Source of the DNA: Pseudofabraea citricarpa
Taxonomy: Eukaryota > Ascomycota > Leotiomycetes > Helotiales > Dermateaceae
DNA length: 64,000 nucleotides
Assembly (NCBI GenBank): GCA_029641185.1
Contig: JAPWGK010000020.1
Span: 795,239 to 859,238, forward strand
Reading direction: 5' to 3'
The number at the start of each line of letters is the position of its first letter. Position 1 is the first letter of the stretch. Made by a program: the position numbers and the translations under genes. This document shows positions 11,124 through 23,846 of this stretch, in pieces. The notes under the pieces are model-generated. The model searched no databases. It saw only the letters and a program-made list of their open reading frames with translations, and had not been told where the DNA came from.

Positions 11124-14100
11124 TCATCCCAAGCGTCTACTCTCCGCGGCCTCTGCCCCAAGATGTCGTCTTACCTCTGGATCATGCCTGATTTCATGAC
11201 CCTCCGGCACTCTCCTCTTCTTTCTCTCATTAACACCACCAAATAAACAGTCCCACAAGTCTTCATTCTCGATCATCTCTCCACCCTTCCCACCTTTTGC
11301 CAACAACTTCGTGAGAGAAGCCTGCTGCAGTTCCATAGAATTTGCTGCCTCGATATTGCTATCCAGTAGTTCTATAGGACTCGTTGCTCTTGATTTTCCT
11401 TTGCCCACCAGCACAGATTGACCGATGTGTTCCATCCGTCGTTGTACAGAGAGCTGATGGATAGATTCTTCCACGGTGTCCTGAATGAGGTATAACCAAA
11501 CATTCGTTTCTTGATGCTGGCCAATGCGATCAACCCGAGCAATAGCCTGTAGCTCAAGCGCCGTGTTCAAAAGCGGTTCGCAGAGAAACACATGGCTTGC
11601 ATTCACAAGATTCAGACCTGATGAATGCGCACGAGCATGCAGGAGAAAACACTCTACTCCAGCATCCTCTTTGAATCGGGCAATTCCATTTGGTTTGTCT
11701 ATCGTCGAATATCCAATGCGGAATCTCTCAAAAGCGCGGGCAAGAATTTCTAGAAAGTCTTTGAACTGGGAGAAAATAATAGATTTTGCCCCAGGGTCTG
11801 CTTCTCTCAGCCAGATAAGATGCCGTGCAAGAGTATCAACCTATACATAAAGTGTATTAGAATTCGTTTACTGTACAGATTGAGAAGAGTGTTACATACC
11901 TTTGTCGTGAAAGAGGGCCCGTCGAGGTCAATGTTCTTAATTTCTGCTAATTTGGTCTTACTTATCTCCGAGTAAATTGCAGACTTCCTTGATGTGGCAG
12001 ACGGCGATGAGCGTTCTTGAGCCCCTGTGTGAACTTCTTCAGTTTCGACGGATAGCTCCTGGGGTTTGTACGTAATGTCATGCAAGTCTGCCGAGATCAA
12101 CTTTTTCTTGCAGATTGGACAGTTGTGATGAGCACTCCACCATAATTTGATACAGTCTCGACAATACTGATGTCCGCACACTGTAAGGGCACCCATTTCA
12201 AACGTTTCTCGGCAGATCACGCAAATACGTTGTTCCTGAGGATTTGCAGCCTCCTCGCGTAGATGCAACAGGTATCTTCTCTTCGACTTCAAGGTAGCAA
12301 TCTTGTGAGCTAGCTTATCTTCTTCCTCTAGCATTTTCCCAAGTACCACATCGTTGTTCGGCCCCTCATACGGTGCTACCATGTCGCTGACCTCTTGTAA
12401 TTGTCGGTAATATTCAATTCTAGCATTGGACATGGCTGTAAACAACTCTAACTCTTTTTCAAGGGCCAGTGCAGATTTCGTTTGCTCGCTCAATTGCTTT
12501 TGCACAATTTTTAATTGCGTTTCGACGATGAACAGCTCGTTTTGTGACCGATTACTTCCTTTCTCGGTCTCGAGCCTCAAAGACGTTGCTAAAGTGCGAA
12601 GATCCCCGACAATTGCGCGAACAGAGCCCATGTCCTTTGGCGGTTTAATCCTTGCTCTCACACCTAGTAGCTCAAGAGTCTTCTCAGGGAACGCTCCTTC
12701 GCCATCTCTAGCTAGCCTTAATGCTGTCTTCACGTCCTGCTCAGTCAATTTATTCTCTTGGCCAGACAATGCAGCCAATCGGTCAGTTACAGCAGCTCTC
12801 AAGACCTGGACATAAACCATGACTTCATCCTGGGTTTTTGTTGAAATTTCATACTCGTCTCCGGTGAGTTCTAGCCCATCATCTTCGTCAACAAGAGGTC
12901 GTAAAAGGAACTGAATAGTTTGCTCTCTCCATTCATCCAACTGGTTTGCTTGAGCATCTAGAGCCACTCCCAGCTCATCTAATCGTTCCATTATACGGCG
13001 GCTTTCAATTCCACCATTTGGAGGGTTCGTTGTAAATTCCGGTATCTGAGAGAACTCTTGGGTACTAGCCTTCTTTGCAATCGTTTTCATGAGCTTATTC
13101 GCTTTCAGTAAGATCTATTGATCGGTGTGGTCAGTACGACTTTGAGCTTAATAACGGAGGAAGTATCTGCTACGAATGTAGGAACTTGTGTAGCCATTGA
13201 GAATTAGATGAACCACAAAAGCTTGTGATAGCAACTTTGATTTATGAAGGGCTTAAACTAGGAATTCAACCGCAACTCACCTCTTGTAGAATTTCTTGTC
13301 TCAATTGCTTTGCAGAATCGTAACCATCAGTTTCAAGTTTTTCAAGAGCTTCAAACTCAGGAGAGTCTGGCTTTGTCATGTCTTCATTGGATTTGATCTG
13401 GAAATAAGCATTTGCCCGGAAAAATGTTGCCATATGTTGGATCTCGAGTGCTCCGCGAAGCCTGTTTCGAAAGACTCCAATGCGTGAGGTGGGGTCCGGC
13501 CTGCTCACGAAAAGTGATTAGTAGATATTAATTTTTCGAAACGCAACACTCACTCCTCTGGCTCTTCATCGCTGTCTAACCCTGAACTTGCTTCAGACGA
13601 CAACAGTTTTCCACTCTCTGCTGAACCAGCAATTTCTGACTGAAGTTGTGCTCGGCACTCCTGAACGATTTCTGTGATTTCTTCAAATGCACTGTTCCAG
13701 ATTTCCAAAGCCTCCTTGACACGCGGTGAGTTTTCTAAAAGTTGGCCCCTCTTCAACCTTGACACCAACATGGATCTCTGGTCCGTTCTCATGGAAACAT
13801 CTGCCTGCTCCATCATAGCATCCAAGACCTTTGTACATAAAAGTCAGAAATCAGATGCAAGCTGCATGGAGACAGGAGGATTCATACCTGGTCGACAGTG
13901 CGTAACGGGCCTTCCTTGTTTCCTAAAGCACGCCTATTTTTGCCTCCAATCTCAGGATGGTTTGCTGTCTGCCTGAGCCGAACAAGCCATTTTCTCATGC
14001 TCTCTATTGTCGTACTCTTTTCAGGGTCCCACGTGTCAGTCAGAGGAGATCCATCGCCATCGATTCCAACTTCTTCGCACATCTGATTGAAGAGCTCTTG

Positions 14101-16057
14101 ATAGTGTTGTTCCTCGATTGGTGTAAAGGGCATAGTTATAACCTGGAATATATGTTTAGCCAAAGACATCCATGTTCAATTATCTTGATTCATCATAGCT
14201 CGATGTGAGCAAAAATTGCCATTAGACGATATAGGAGGGCATATAAAGTGAGTGCTATAAGAGAAGACTTACATATCGGCGCTGAGGAGGAAGGCGAAGC
14301 TCCTCTCGAACACTTTGTTTGCTATGCCGCATTGCTATCTCCCCAAAGAATTGCCGGAAATCTTTCTTGTGGGTTGTTATTAGGGCAGACCAGACATGTT
14401 GTATAGAAGCGAAGGGCTCTTTTCGTAAAAATATCAACAAACCTCGCAGGTCACCAACATCTTTCTTGATGGGCGTTCCGGTAATGCACCAGGCATTTAT
14501 TCTAGGAATGATTCTTGCAACAACTGCTGCATTGCTGACACCACTCTCAATCATCTGTGCCTCGTCGATCGCAACTCGCCACCAGGACAACTGCATCAAA
14601 GGAGACTTGGGCCGAGGGTATTTGGATTGCCTCCGTAGGGTCTTCTCTGGATTTAGTTTTGTAAAACTTATTTCTGAAGAAAGGACTGAATAAGTGGTAA
14701 GGACAATGTCAGAACTTGCTAATTGGTTGACCAGATCTCTCGAGGACATCTTCTTGTGTCCTTTGATCCCTTGGTAGTGCATTACATTGAGAGAAGGTGC
14801 GTGTCTGTTAATTTCACCAAGCCACTGTTGCAAGATACTTGGTGGGGTTATTATGAGTGTTGCTGCTGTAGGCCGAACCTGTTCGGCGATATAAGGATCA
14901 AAAACCATAGCCAGATGTTCCTGTGGACGCTTATGGAGCGCAATCAGTGATATAATCTCAAGCGTTTTGCCGAGACCCATCTCCTCAGCGAGCACTCCCC
15001 CATTCAAGATATTTTCAGATACTTTGAAAGGTGTGATATCTCGGGTAACTATCCCATACAGGTTGCTAACATAGAAAGGCTCATCATCGGCGTCTTTAGT
15101 CTCGGTGAATGCTAAAGGCAAAACACTCGTGCTGTCCTCTTTGAGCTTTTCCACCTGTCCATCTGACCATATCATACCCTCTCTTCGAAGTAACCATTGC
15201 ACCGCTCTTTTCTGAAACGGATATAGATCGGTCTCCACTTTGTCTGTAGTCAGGGATGCAGCTATAGGGTCGTCTCCATTGGGAGTATGAACACATTGGT
15301 AAAAGTCTTGGGGAGACCATTTTTCCTCTGGAGTGCTATTCAATTCTGGAAAGCAGTACGAGAAAGCTTGGGGGATGTCTGGCTGCTTCTTCGTACCGTG
15401 GCAGATGTTGTACGGGGACGTTGTGGTATTCCATCGAACGTTGAATATCAATCGCAAATAGTCGGACCCATGTTCATGATAGAGTTCCAACTCGAAAGCT
15501 GTCCATAACTTGCCTTCAGCAGACAAATTTTGTGACCTTGGCTTATAAAATGTCAATGCAAATCGCAGTTCTTCATCTAGGTCTTCCTCGGCAGTAAATG
15601 GTGTAATAAAAAGTTGATGCCGCCCAGAATCGTCCAAAATTTGTACATAGCTGCCTTCTCCGCCATGCGGCTTTACGGAGATAGAGCATCGAACGTTGTC
15701 CCGCATTAACCGACCTTCCAGTGTTGATAATTTAGATCCAGCGCATTTGATATTCCATGAACATCTACGAATAGTAACATATTCATAGCCTATGTTCCCT
15801 ATGCCAGCTCGATCATTACTTCCTTCAGCACCTTCGATATTTATCTTTCGTCGCTTTCGGGCAGGTTCCTTCGGTGATGGGTCGGTTTGGGTGACGAAGT
15901 TGATCAAGCCATCAGGCAACTCGTCAGCAATCAACTCGCCCGATGAGGATGGCCTGGGTATTGATGTCTCTAGGTTTTGATGATTTCGATCTCCATGCTT
16001 TCCGAGTCGAGATGCAGCTCCACGAGAGGCCTTTGCGGAAGTTTTGCCTTGACCCAT
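11124..16057 (-). CDS. SNF2-family helicase with RING finger, Irc20/SHPRH type
   Basis: Exons 16057-14273, 14142-13888, 13828-13554, 13500-13281, 13114-11900 and 11840-11124 give 1488 residues (yeast Irc20: 1556). This family consists of nuclear SWI2/SNF2 ATPases with E3 ubiquitin or SUMO-targeted ligase activity, acting in recombinational repair and in replication past damage. Seen: helicase motif I AEEMGLGKTLEI near residue 362, motif II DEAQ near 496, TGTPIKK shortly after, a C3HC4 RING at about 1143-1183 (CVICRETFEMGALTVCGHQYC, then CPIC) inserted between the two helicase lobes, and motif VI ARVDRIGQ near 1355. RING placement between the lobes is diagnostic for SHPRH/Irc20. The open frame runs seven codons upstream of 16057 but only to a GTG, so I start at the first ATG. 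Intron 4 (13115-13280) is the longest. It shares a 430-bp divergent promoter with mS41. Confidence 0.92.
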
Positions 16058-16487
16058 AGCTTTCTTAGGTAGCAGCACTACAGAAGTTGCCGAAAGACAC
16101 TAGAGCTAGTGGGAATGATAAGGTAGTCGTATCTTACTTGTGCAAAAGCCTGCAGATTGATGTTATGCAGATAGAAGACATGCTAAAAACTCGTGTAGGT
16201 GAAGAAAGAGTGAGTCAAAGAGTGAAGAGTATCCAGGACCGATAGAGTCTCGGTGGCAGCCTTGCTAGTCGTGGAGGGGCCCAACTGAGACTATGGGGCA
16301 AGGCTATGGTCTCGGATCGGCATAACAATAACGCGGACCCGGCCGCAAGAATTGGCTTCAAGGTAACAAAAGTTGACGGCAACGACGCATCACGACAACA
16401 ACCACTGCTGGTGTCAGAAGGTACATTGACCTGCCGACTATGTTAAATCTCTATATAAGCTAACTTGAGAACAGAACAGCTGTCATC
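16058..16487. promoter_or_regulatory. Divergent promoter, Irc20-like / mS41
   Basis: The two start codons are 430 bases apart on opposite strands, so both promoters must lie here. No clear TATA box is seen on either side, as is usual for housekeeping genes. Confidence 0.6.
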
Positions 16488-17168
16488 ATGATCATCAAAC
16501 CCTCCCATCTGCGACCGATTCCCTCCTTCCTACTGCCCTTCGCGCAGTCGACAAACTCCATCCAAGCTCGATACCTTCATCGTCATGTTACGGCAACTCC
16601 AGTGCCCCCTCCAACTCCTTTCGTTCCAGATGCACAGACATTTCTTACATTAATTGGACGGAACTTGAGCCAGCATGCCTCGAAGATCCCCACATGGAGG
16701 GCTTTGTTCACCTTGACATCCACAGAGCTACGAGATCTAGGAATCGAACCTCCTCGGAGTCGACGTTATTTGCTGCGATGGCGAGAGAAGTTCCGCAAGG
16801 GACAATATGGTGTCGGTGGGGATTTGAAGCACGTTGAGAACGGAGCTGCTGAAGTCCGTGTCATTGAAGTACCTATTCCTGGAAAAAGTGCCCTCGAACA
16901 ACAAAAACTGGTTGTCAATGTGCCAGCTGGAATCAGCTCCCTCGAAATCTCCAAGCAGGGTCTCGTCCCCGTCAAGGGATTGCATGTCAAGGGCGCGAAA
17001 ACGATTGTTGGGCCAAATGTGCTACCAATAAAAGGGGGCGGTGCGGCCAAGATTGCAGTGAAGGAAGGACTATGGGAAGACCGAAGAGGGCATAAGATTG
17101 ATGGAGGTGAAAGACGGCAGGCTGAAGTTCGTGCTAAGAGGAGAGGAGAGGAGAGACGCGCGCGATAG
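16488..17168 (+). CDS. Mitochondrial small-subunit ribosomal protein mS41 (Fyv4, IGR motif)
   Basis: Single exon, 226 residues. mS41 (yeast Fyv4) is a mitochondrial ribosome small-subunit protein built around the IGR domain. Seen: a basic, Ser/Ala-containing N-terminus suited to mitochondrial import, then the IGR motif itself at residues 56-58 within FLTLIGRNLSQH, followed by the family pattern of a Leu-Gly-Ile and arginine cluster (LRDLGIEPPRSRRYLLRWREKF) at about 83-104. The C-terminal half is less conserved and ends in an Arg/Glu/Lys-rich tail. Length is normal for Pezizomycotina. The first ATG of the frame is used. It is divergent from the Irc20-like gene. Confidence 0.88.
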   Translation: MIIKPSHLRPIPSFLLPFAQSTNSIQARYLHRHVTATPVPPPTPFVPDAQTFLTLIGRNLSQHASKIPTWRALFTLTSTELRDLGIEPPRSRRYLLRWREKFRKGQYGVGGDLKHVENGAAEVRVIEVPIPGKSALEQQKLVVNVPAGISSLEISKQGLVPVKGLHVKGAKTIVGPNVLPIKGGGAAKIAVKEGLWEDRRGHKIDGGERRQAEVRAKRRGEERRAR

Positions 17169-19795
17169 TCTCATCTTGATGGACGTTGTAATTGTAAGAT
17201 ATTCTATGGAGGCTGTGCTTCTCTGGCTTGCATATTGGCAGCTCAGAGGTGGCTCTCTTCTAGGGAACCTGTCAGACCTCTGCCTGTTTCGAGAGCGGTT
17301 TATAGGTTTCATGAGATGGCTGTAGCATTATGGAAGGATTTCTGTCACACAAAGTCGCCCTTGAGTTGTTTGCCTGGACCGATGTTGCTGAGACGAAACA
17401 TTTGGAGCTGGGCTATGCTCAGACGGTGCCCGGCTTTGCCACCTGAAGTTTGCCCAGGACATTCACAAGCTGCAGCAAGTGTGTAAGCTGGAGAAATTGT
17501 TTGGCTCACGGCTGGGCAGGTCGTCCAGCCGATTTAAAACCAGCTATAGTAACTACCGTTGTTCTTTTAAAGCATGCAATTATTATATGAATGCTATATT
17601 ATTACCTTTTCCGTCTATAACTGCTATCGGATTTAGAGTTAGTAAAATAAAAAGCATAATTATTACCAGACCGAAAGTTGTCAAAATCATGAAGCGGGGC
17701 AGTGTAGGTACAGTAGTGTTCGGCACAGCCGATCCGAGTTCTTGATGCTGCGTTCCCTAGAGCGCAGAGGACACATATATTCCACGCTTCATGGAGGAGT
17801 AGGTAGACAAGTCGATGCAGGTACAAGATGAGCGGCCCAGGTTCAGCGAGGTGGTTCCCGTCAACGGCCGAAATGCCTCAGTCATCCGACGTTCTGAGTT
17901 TGCTCTCGGTAGCCCTATTGCTGTGCTGTGCTGTGCCTTTGATGTAATGGCCACATGCATTCCCAGTCAACGGGGCCCGGAGATTTGATTTGATGATTCA
18001 GATGCCGGGCTACGTGATTTCGGGCCTCGTGACGGGCCAGATGAGGTTGTTTCCAGCGCCGGCGTCCGTGTATTGTTCTTTTGTGGTATGGCACATTGGC
18101 ACTACTGTATTGCGAGCCGCTGGGAAGGCTCCCCTGGCGTTCTATTCTCGAGGGTTGTCTTTTGTTATGCAGCATCATTGTTATCATCCAGCTTTCAAGT
18201 TTCGATTCGGGCGATGTTGCTTGCCATGTTGCCATGTTGCCATGTTGATGATGCGGCTCGACATTGATCCGTCTTACTGGCTCTCTCTTGATATCTGGCC
18301 ACGTGCGCTCGTCTGGCATGGCGGAAACAGGGCGAGGCGACGATGATATTATCCCAAGCAGGCAGGTCACGACTGCGTTGACCTTCTTGCTTCTATCGTC
18401 ACCGAGACTCGTGTTCAGGCCACGAAACCTCAGAAACGAGTCACCTCTTGCCTAGCCTCTAAGGTAAATAAGGTTAAAGATGAGAATGGGGGGCCAATGG
18501 GACGGCGATGCAGATCAGAGCTTATGGCGCAAAGGGGGGTCGTGGGAAGTCGGATGCGTCATCTCTCTCCCCAGAAGACTCACTCGCTGGGCTCCATATT
18601 GTAATTGTAATTGTACTGGATACAGGCTGGTCATAGCATAGCATAGCATAGCATTGGTAGGACTAGAGTAGAGTAGAGTCTGCGGCGTAGCGAGCGAGCG
18701 AGCGAGCAGAACTCAGACTCCGACTCCGACTCCACTCCACACACATCGCTGCCTGGAAATCGGCGCCTCCATCTCACACTTGGCCAGACCATATCGAACC
18801 CTTTGCTATGCAGGTACAGAATCTAAAGTCAAAGAAGAAACAAGCAGAAGAGATTACTTTCCGACAACTCGCGTCCCGTCGTCTCCCTTTGCCTACCTTG
18901 GCCTTGGTACGGTACGTTACGCATTACGGCACGCAACGGTTACGGTTACCGGTCTTTGAGAGTATGAATCATACTTGTCGCTGACCATCGAGTTGCCCTG
19001 CGATGCTGCCTTCGTCCCCTCGAGTTGCTATGTGCTCCCCCCGTATCTGCTTCCAGGGTTCTCGGATCCTTAGCCATTCTATGCCGTGCTGGAACTCACC
19101 TGCAGACGGTTATGGGGTCATCTGTAACCATTGATCCAATCATCCCCCAATCATCGTCACCATCGACTGAGGCTGCCTTGAGCAGATGTAGGGTTCTCCT
19201 TCAGAATCCTGTCAACCTGCGTCACGGACGTCGTGGCTTATATACCATCAACTCTGGAGAGGCAGTGCTTCATTCATACTCTCATGCCTTTGACGCTGGT
19301 GCTTTGCAACTTATATAATTCCCCTCGCTTGCTGCTGCCGACTCTCCACCAACTCCTTATCCCATCATCTCAAACCATCCGGGCTTGAGCATTAGAACAT
19401 ATCTATAGACTAGACGGGAAGTAACAAGAGTGCCAACCGAGCTTCAATTGCATTGCATCCATTTTTCTCCATCATAGATATACAAACGGGCATTCGTTTG
19501 CTCATTATCTCTTACGCGACTCGGTTGAAGGAGCTTCCCAGTAGCCCGGCAGAAAAAGATACAAGGACCCTCTCCGGTGCTCCTGTTATATGGTAGATGT
19601 GCGTTCTCGAATCCAATCGTGTGTCAAGGCAATAAGCTGAGAAAGTGAAGGGACTCAGAGCATGAGAGCGACCCACCGCAACCAGCTTCAGATCAACAAG
19701 AAACATCAAGCGATATCCCCCGAATCACAGTTAGTGATCGAGCTCAGCATCCAACTCGAGTTAGATACGAATCTTCCTCGTCTACAGAAAAAGAA
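17169..19795. other. Intergenic: long upstream region of the bZIP-like gene
   Basis: This 2.6-kb gap is the longest in the gene-rich part. The left end is the mS41 3' side, with an AT-rich patch at about 17540-17670 that may be a degraded repeat. The right 1.5 kb has low-order repeats (GCATA units near 18634-18655, AGTAG units near 18666-18678, GAGC units near 18692-18706, CTCCGA units near 18716-18733) and a CACGTG palindrome at 18300-18305. A long regulated promoter or leader is likely. I see no gene here. Confidence 0.5.
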
Positions 19796-20378
19796 ATGTC
19801 TTCCTCGCATCGCTCATCCCGGCATGAATCAAGCCGCCACCACTCCTCTCACTCCTCGTCTAAGAGCAAGAGCTCTTCCTCCTCCTCAAAATCCAAGAAG
19901 GACGACTGGTCTGAGATCACCGATCCTGAAGAGAGAAGACGCGTTCAAAATCGACTCGCTCAGAGAAAGTTCCGTAAGTAATTAAGCATTCTGATATCTG
20001 TAACACACCGAGACTGATATTTTGGTAGGAGATAAGGCAAAAGAGGCCAAAGAACGCGAAGAGCGTGATGCCGAAAACCAGGCACACGCTGGTTATTCGT
20101 ATCACACCCCCGATCCAGGAGAAATGGGAACAGATGACGAGCTCTCCGGGCTCCCCTGGGGGAGTTTGAGTCTCCGTCACGTCGTGCAGAAAGGCAAAGC
20201 GAGAGAAGAGCACTCGAGACACGGCTCACGGCGAGATGAAGACAGGAGCAATTCCTACGAGTCACAACAACAAGGCTACGAAGGAGGTGATGCATATTAT
20301 GAGGGAGGAGATGCAACCTATTACGAGGAAACTGATCAAGTTTATTACGACTACGGCAGCGGAGGAAGCTCGAGATAG
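19796..20378 (+). CDS. bZIP-like transcription factor with AP-1-type basic region
   Basis: Exons 19796-19973 and 20029-20378 (intron 55 nt, phase 1) give 175 residues. Seen: a Ser/His/Lys-rich N-terminus (residues 1-35), then the basic region ITDPEERRRVQNRLAQRKFR at about 40-59, matching the NxxAQxxFR DNA-contact pattern of fungal AP-1/Yap-type bZIPs. The intron sits inside the basic region. The following helix is charged (RDKAKEAKEREERDAEN) and lacks the heptad leucines of a zipper. Then come a conserved-looking patch SGLPWGSLSLRHVV and a Gly/Tyr-rich acidic tail. The likely role is nuclear transcription control, but dimerisation mode and targets are unknown. A second ATG frame starting at 19662 overlaps this start in another frame. 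The DNA-binding family is a good call; function is open. Confidence 0.82.
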
Positions 20379-21647
20379 TCCTTTCGACTGCATATTCATT
20401 GGGCTGGAAAATCAGGGAGTCCATTTATTCCACTTTAGGCGAGACGGTCTTTCGCCACTCCACAAGATGTGCGTTATCATGGGCTATCTAATATAATCAG
20501 CCGACCACAGGGAAGTTGGTTTATAATATGTTGGTTATTTTGCCTTGGGAGAACATCAGGCACTTTTCTTTTCATGGCGCTGAGGGTGCCTTATTTATTT
20601 CCTTTCCTTCAGATTTTGGGTGTTATTCATCACATAGAGCATAGCGACGGACAAGGGTATTGGTATACACGAATAATGGCGGCTTCTACATTTCATCGCC
20701 ACTTTTTTTCATCTGGGGGATTCTCTAGAGAACAGGAATCAAATTCTGCTCAGGACTCATCTTTTCTTCTCTCTTAGCTCGTTTGAGGATGGGCTAAGCA
20801 TCAGCCGCAAAGAGCCAACTCCTTATATAATATCACATATAGATTTCTACCTCAAACTGGTGGCTGGCAAGGGACGCAAAAATAGACTCTTCCTTACCAG
20901 CTCTCCTTCCTTCCCCTCGCTCGGCACCCGTGAAGATAATGTGATCGTCTCGAATAAGCCCTACTGCATGCTTCGGACCCTTCTACTTGACAAGCACTTC
21001 TTGGCTAACCGGGCCGCATTGGGGTACCAAAATAGTCAGAGCGGTTCCCAGCTGCCTAATCTCCAAGCCGAACTCATCATGTGGATTTATTTGCCATGAA
21101 CTGGACAATTGGATGCTGCCACTTTTTGACAGGTTGATCTAAATATAGGGTTGTCTAAGGTGAAGGGTGGTGGTGTATGGAGTCTTAAGTCACCACCGCT
21201 AGCAATTCTAGTTCGTGAATATGTTCAGAGCAGTGGGAGGGTTGAAGTAGGTTGGCAGGTATGCTGAGGTTGGATAATAGGGTGGCTTCGCCTAATATTT
21301 CTGAGATCTGATCGTGTCGTTGGCGTGTCCGGGGAAGTGCAAGTGCGCAAGTGCTCAACGCTTCGCTTGTCTGGTGCTGTCTTGGCTTCTTTCCGAGCTT
21401 GGTTGCTGTTGCTCTCCCAAACATAACTTCCGAGGGGATCATCGCCGCCCGTCACGCAGGAGCTGCAATTCCCTAGCCTCAGCTTTAGCCTTCGCACCAC
21501 CACCGCGACCACCATTCCACCATTCCACCACCCACCTCCATCCGCAGACACCAGGCCTCTCAGACACCATCCCCAAACACCGGAATCCTAAATTGGCTTT
21601 GTCCTCGCTATGGTCACAGTCCATGACATAAACTCAACGCGCTTGGT
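20379..21647. other. Intergenic between bZIP-like gene and ies1
   Basis: 3' side of the bZIP-like gene and promoter of ies1, in the same direction. No frame has recognisable content. Confidence 0.5.
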
Positions 21648-23846
21648 ATGACGGAATTACTTGGAGCCCCATCGCCGGGGTCAACCATAGCGGCTTCAGA
21701 GATGGATTCCCCAGCTCGCGCAGACCCCAGAACGACCTTACAGCATGTCCTCGAGAACCCGGACTCATCGAGAAACACACCTCTAGCATCGAAATACGCC
21801 AACGATAACATGACCGAAGACGACGAAGCCAGAACCCCCAGCGGATCCGCAGCTCCAGAACCTGTTGCAGCGCCTGCTCCGACCGTATCCTCCCGCAAAC
21901 GCAAAGCAGATGGCGCGGGCGCGGGCACAGCGAATTCTTCTATCTACAGTGGCAATAAAGTACGCCATCTGAAGAAAGATGATGGAGAACCTCTGTGGCG
22001 CAAGGACATCCAATACGACTTCCTCAAGCTCATCTTCGAAGATGACACGGCTTGCTTCACGAATAGCTACGAGCCCGAAAACATCGGCAAACAGACGTTT
22101 GCCAATGTCTACATTGATGCGATGGCGCGGAGTAGCAAGACTAGCAAGATATTGAGAGACAAGCTTCTGAGTGAGCATGAGCCTGCAAAGAACATGGCAA
22201 TGGTCTGCCTTCTGGTCAATCTAGGTCGCATGAACACCACCCTAAACTGTAAGTTCCCAAGATCATTCTTATCCTCACAATGCTGACCAGCCCTAGTCTT
22301 TCCAGAAATGCGAGCACAGCTCCGGACGTACCACGCCATTCCCTCTCTGCAGGCGCATCAAGACCCGAACTCCTATAAGCAACTCCAAGATGCGCCGCGA
22401 CTCAAGTCAATACTGAAAGGCGCATCAGAAGACCGACCCGAGCCAAATTCCCTAGAGAAGATCAAATCCATGAGCGTGCCAAGGACAAATCCCGTTAACC
22501 TGATATTTGTTCTTTCCCAGTTCGCGCCAAAAGTCACAGAATTACATTTTCCACCGCCTCGTGATTTCTACGATTTGATTATGCGAACAAGTTTGACCAG
22601 TGCCTCTAGGGCAAAGGCATTTCTCTGGCTGATGTGGTTCTATTTAGAATCGGATTTCACCGAGGAGGGAGCTGATGAGAATCCTTTTGGTGCTGGTGTA
22701 GACTATGGCGTTGACCTCCGAAATCAAGGAGTCCCTCGGTTTGAACACATGACAGAGGAACAAGCGGAGCTAGAAAATATTGACACACCTGAGGAAATCG
22801 AGTATGGTCATGCAAAGATGCGGGAGAGAAAGCGTATCATAGAAGCAGATCAAGCTGCCTTCCAAGCAGAGAATGGGCCTCCAAAGCGAGGTCCAAAGCC
22901 GAAGCTGTACCTACCACCAGACGATGGGGGGCCCAGTCCAGCTGCTACGATAATACCAAGAATACGACCTTCGAAGTACGAGTCTGATATGGACAGTACG
23001 CGCTCAACTCCGCCACCAAAGAATCCCTTTGGTGGAATACGCATGCAAGGATTGCTCAATGGCAGGGGACGGAACGGAAACGGCGGGTCACTTCCTAAGC
23101 ATCAGATTGTGGATGGATCTTCGCCTGTGCCCTACGTCGTTGAAGGCAACCCAAGACGCGCGCGACCCCTAACTGCCCATCAGCTTGCCGTCGAACGCAA
23201 TCGGAACCAACGTGTTGATTATATTCTTAGCCGAGGTTTAAGAAAAGTACATCATCGAGCAAGAAAGCATCGTCGACAAGACGGTGCATTCTTTCGAGCT
23301 TTGCAGCGGTGCAAAAAAGTTTCGATGGTTGAACACTTCGATGACAGCGGAGATGAAGAGAATTTCAATAAAGATCCAGGACCGTTTCGAGAGAGGGGGT
23401 TCCGTGGCATGGTCCAGCTCGCTACCGAGGAGGATGATTTTGGCGAAGAACTATCAGCCTATGCTGCTGCTCTACGGCGCACAGGTAGACGACTCGATCG
23501 CTGGGATGGCCAGAAAGATTTAAATCTGGGTGTGGTTGGGACAAACCGGGTGCCACAGGACAAAGCGAATTCTGCTACCAATGGAAATCACGCTACTGCG
23601 GATAATGACGAGACAGAGGATGAGAGGCCTTCGAGGACCACTGAGAAAAAGCTCACCAAGAAAGATGTTGTCATAGAGGAGGATGAAGATCTCGACGATA
23701 TGGAGAAGGAGATCTTAGGCATAGGTTCGGAGAACGAGGAAGAGCCAGGCGAAGAAGACCTCGATGATGTCGACAAGGAGCTGCTCGGAATACGAGGCGA
23801 AGAAACCGAAGAGGAAGCCGGGTATGGTGGCATGGAAGTCGATTAG
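21648..23846 (+). CDS. ies1: INO80 chromatin-remodelling complex subunit Ies1
   Basis: Exons 21648-22248 and 22297-23846 (intron 48 nt, phase 1) give 716 residues. Ies1 is a fungal-specific subunit of the INO80 nucleosome-remodelling complex in the nucleus. Seen: a disordered N-terminus with a KRK basic patch near residue 86, the conserved block LWRKDIQYDFLKLIFEDD at about 118-135 with FANVYIDAMARSSKTSKILRDKL, then FFPEMRAQLRTYHAIPSLQ across the intron, and a second conserved block RPLTAHQLAVERNRNQRVDYIL followed by Arg/His-rich sequence. The tail is strongly acidic and repeats DLDD(M/V)(E/D)KE(I/L)LGI twice. The ATG at 21648 is first in the frame; an ATG 18 codons later (21702) is a possible alternative. 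It converges with the gene at 24657. Confidence 0.85.

Noticed and set aside
16058..16078. Seven-codon N-terminal extension of the Irc20-like protein
   Set aside because: It begins with GTG. The first ATG in the frame is at 16057.
17540..17670. Possible RIP-mutated repeat fragment
   Set aside because: AT-rich, but CA and TG dinucleotides are still common, so RIP is not supported.
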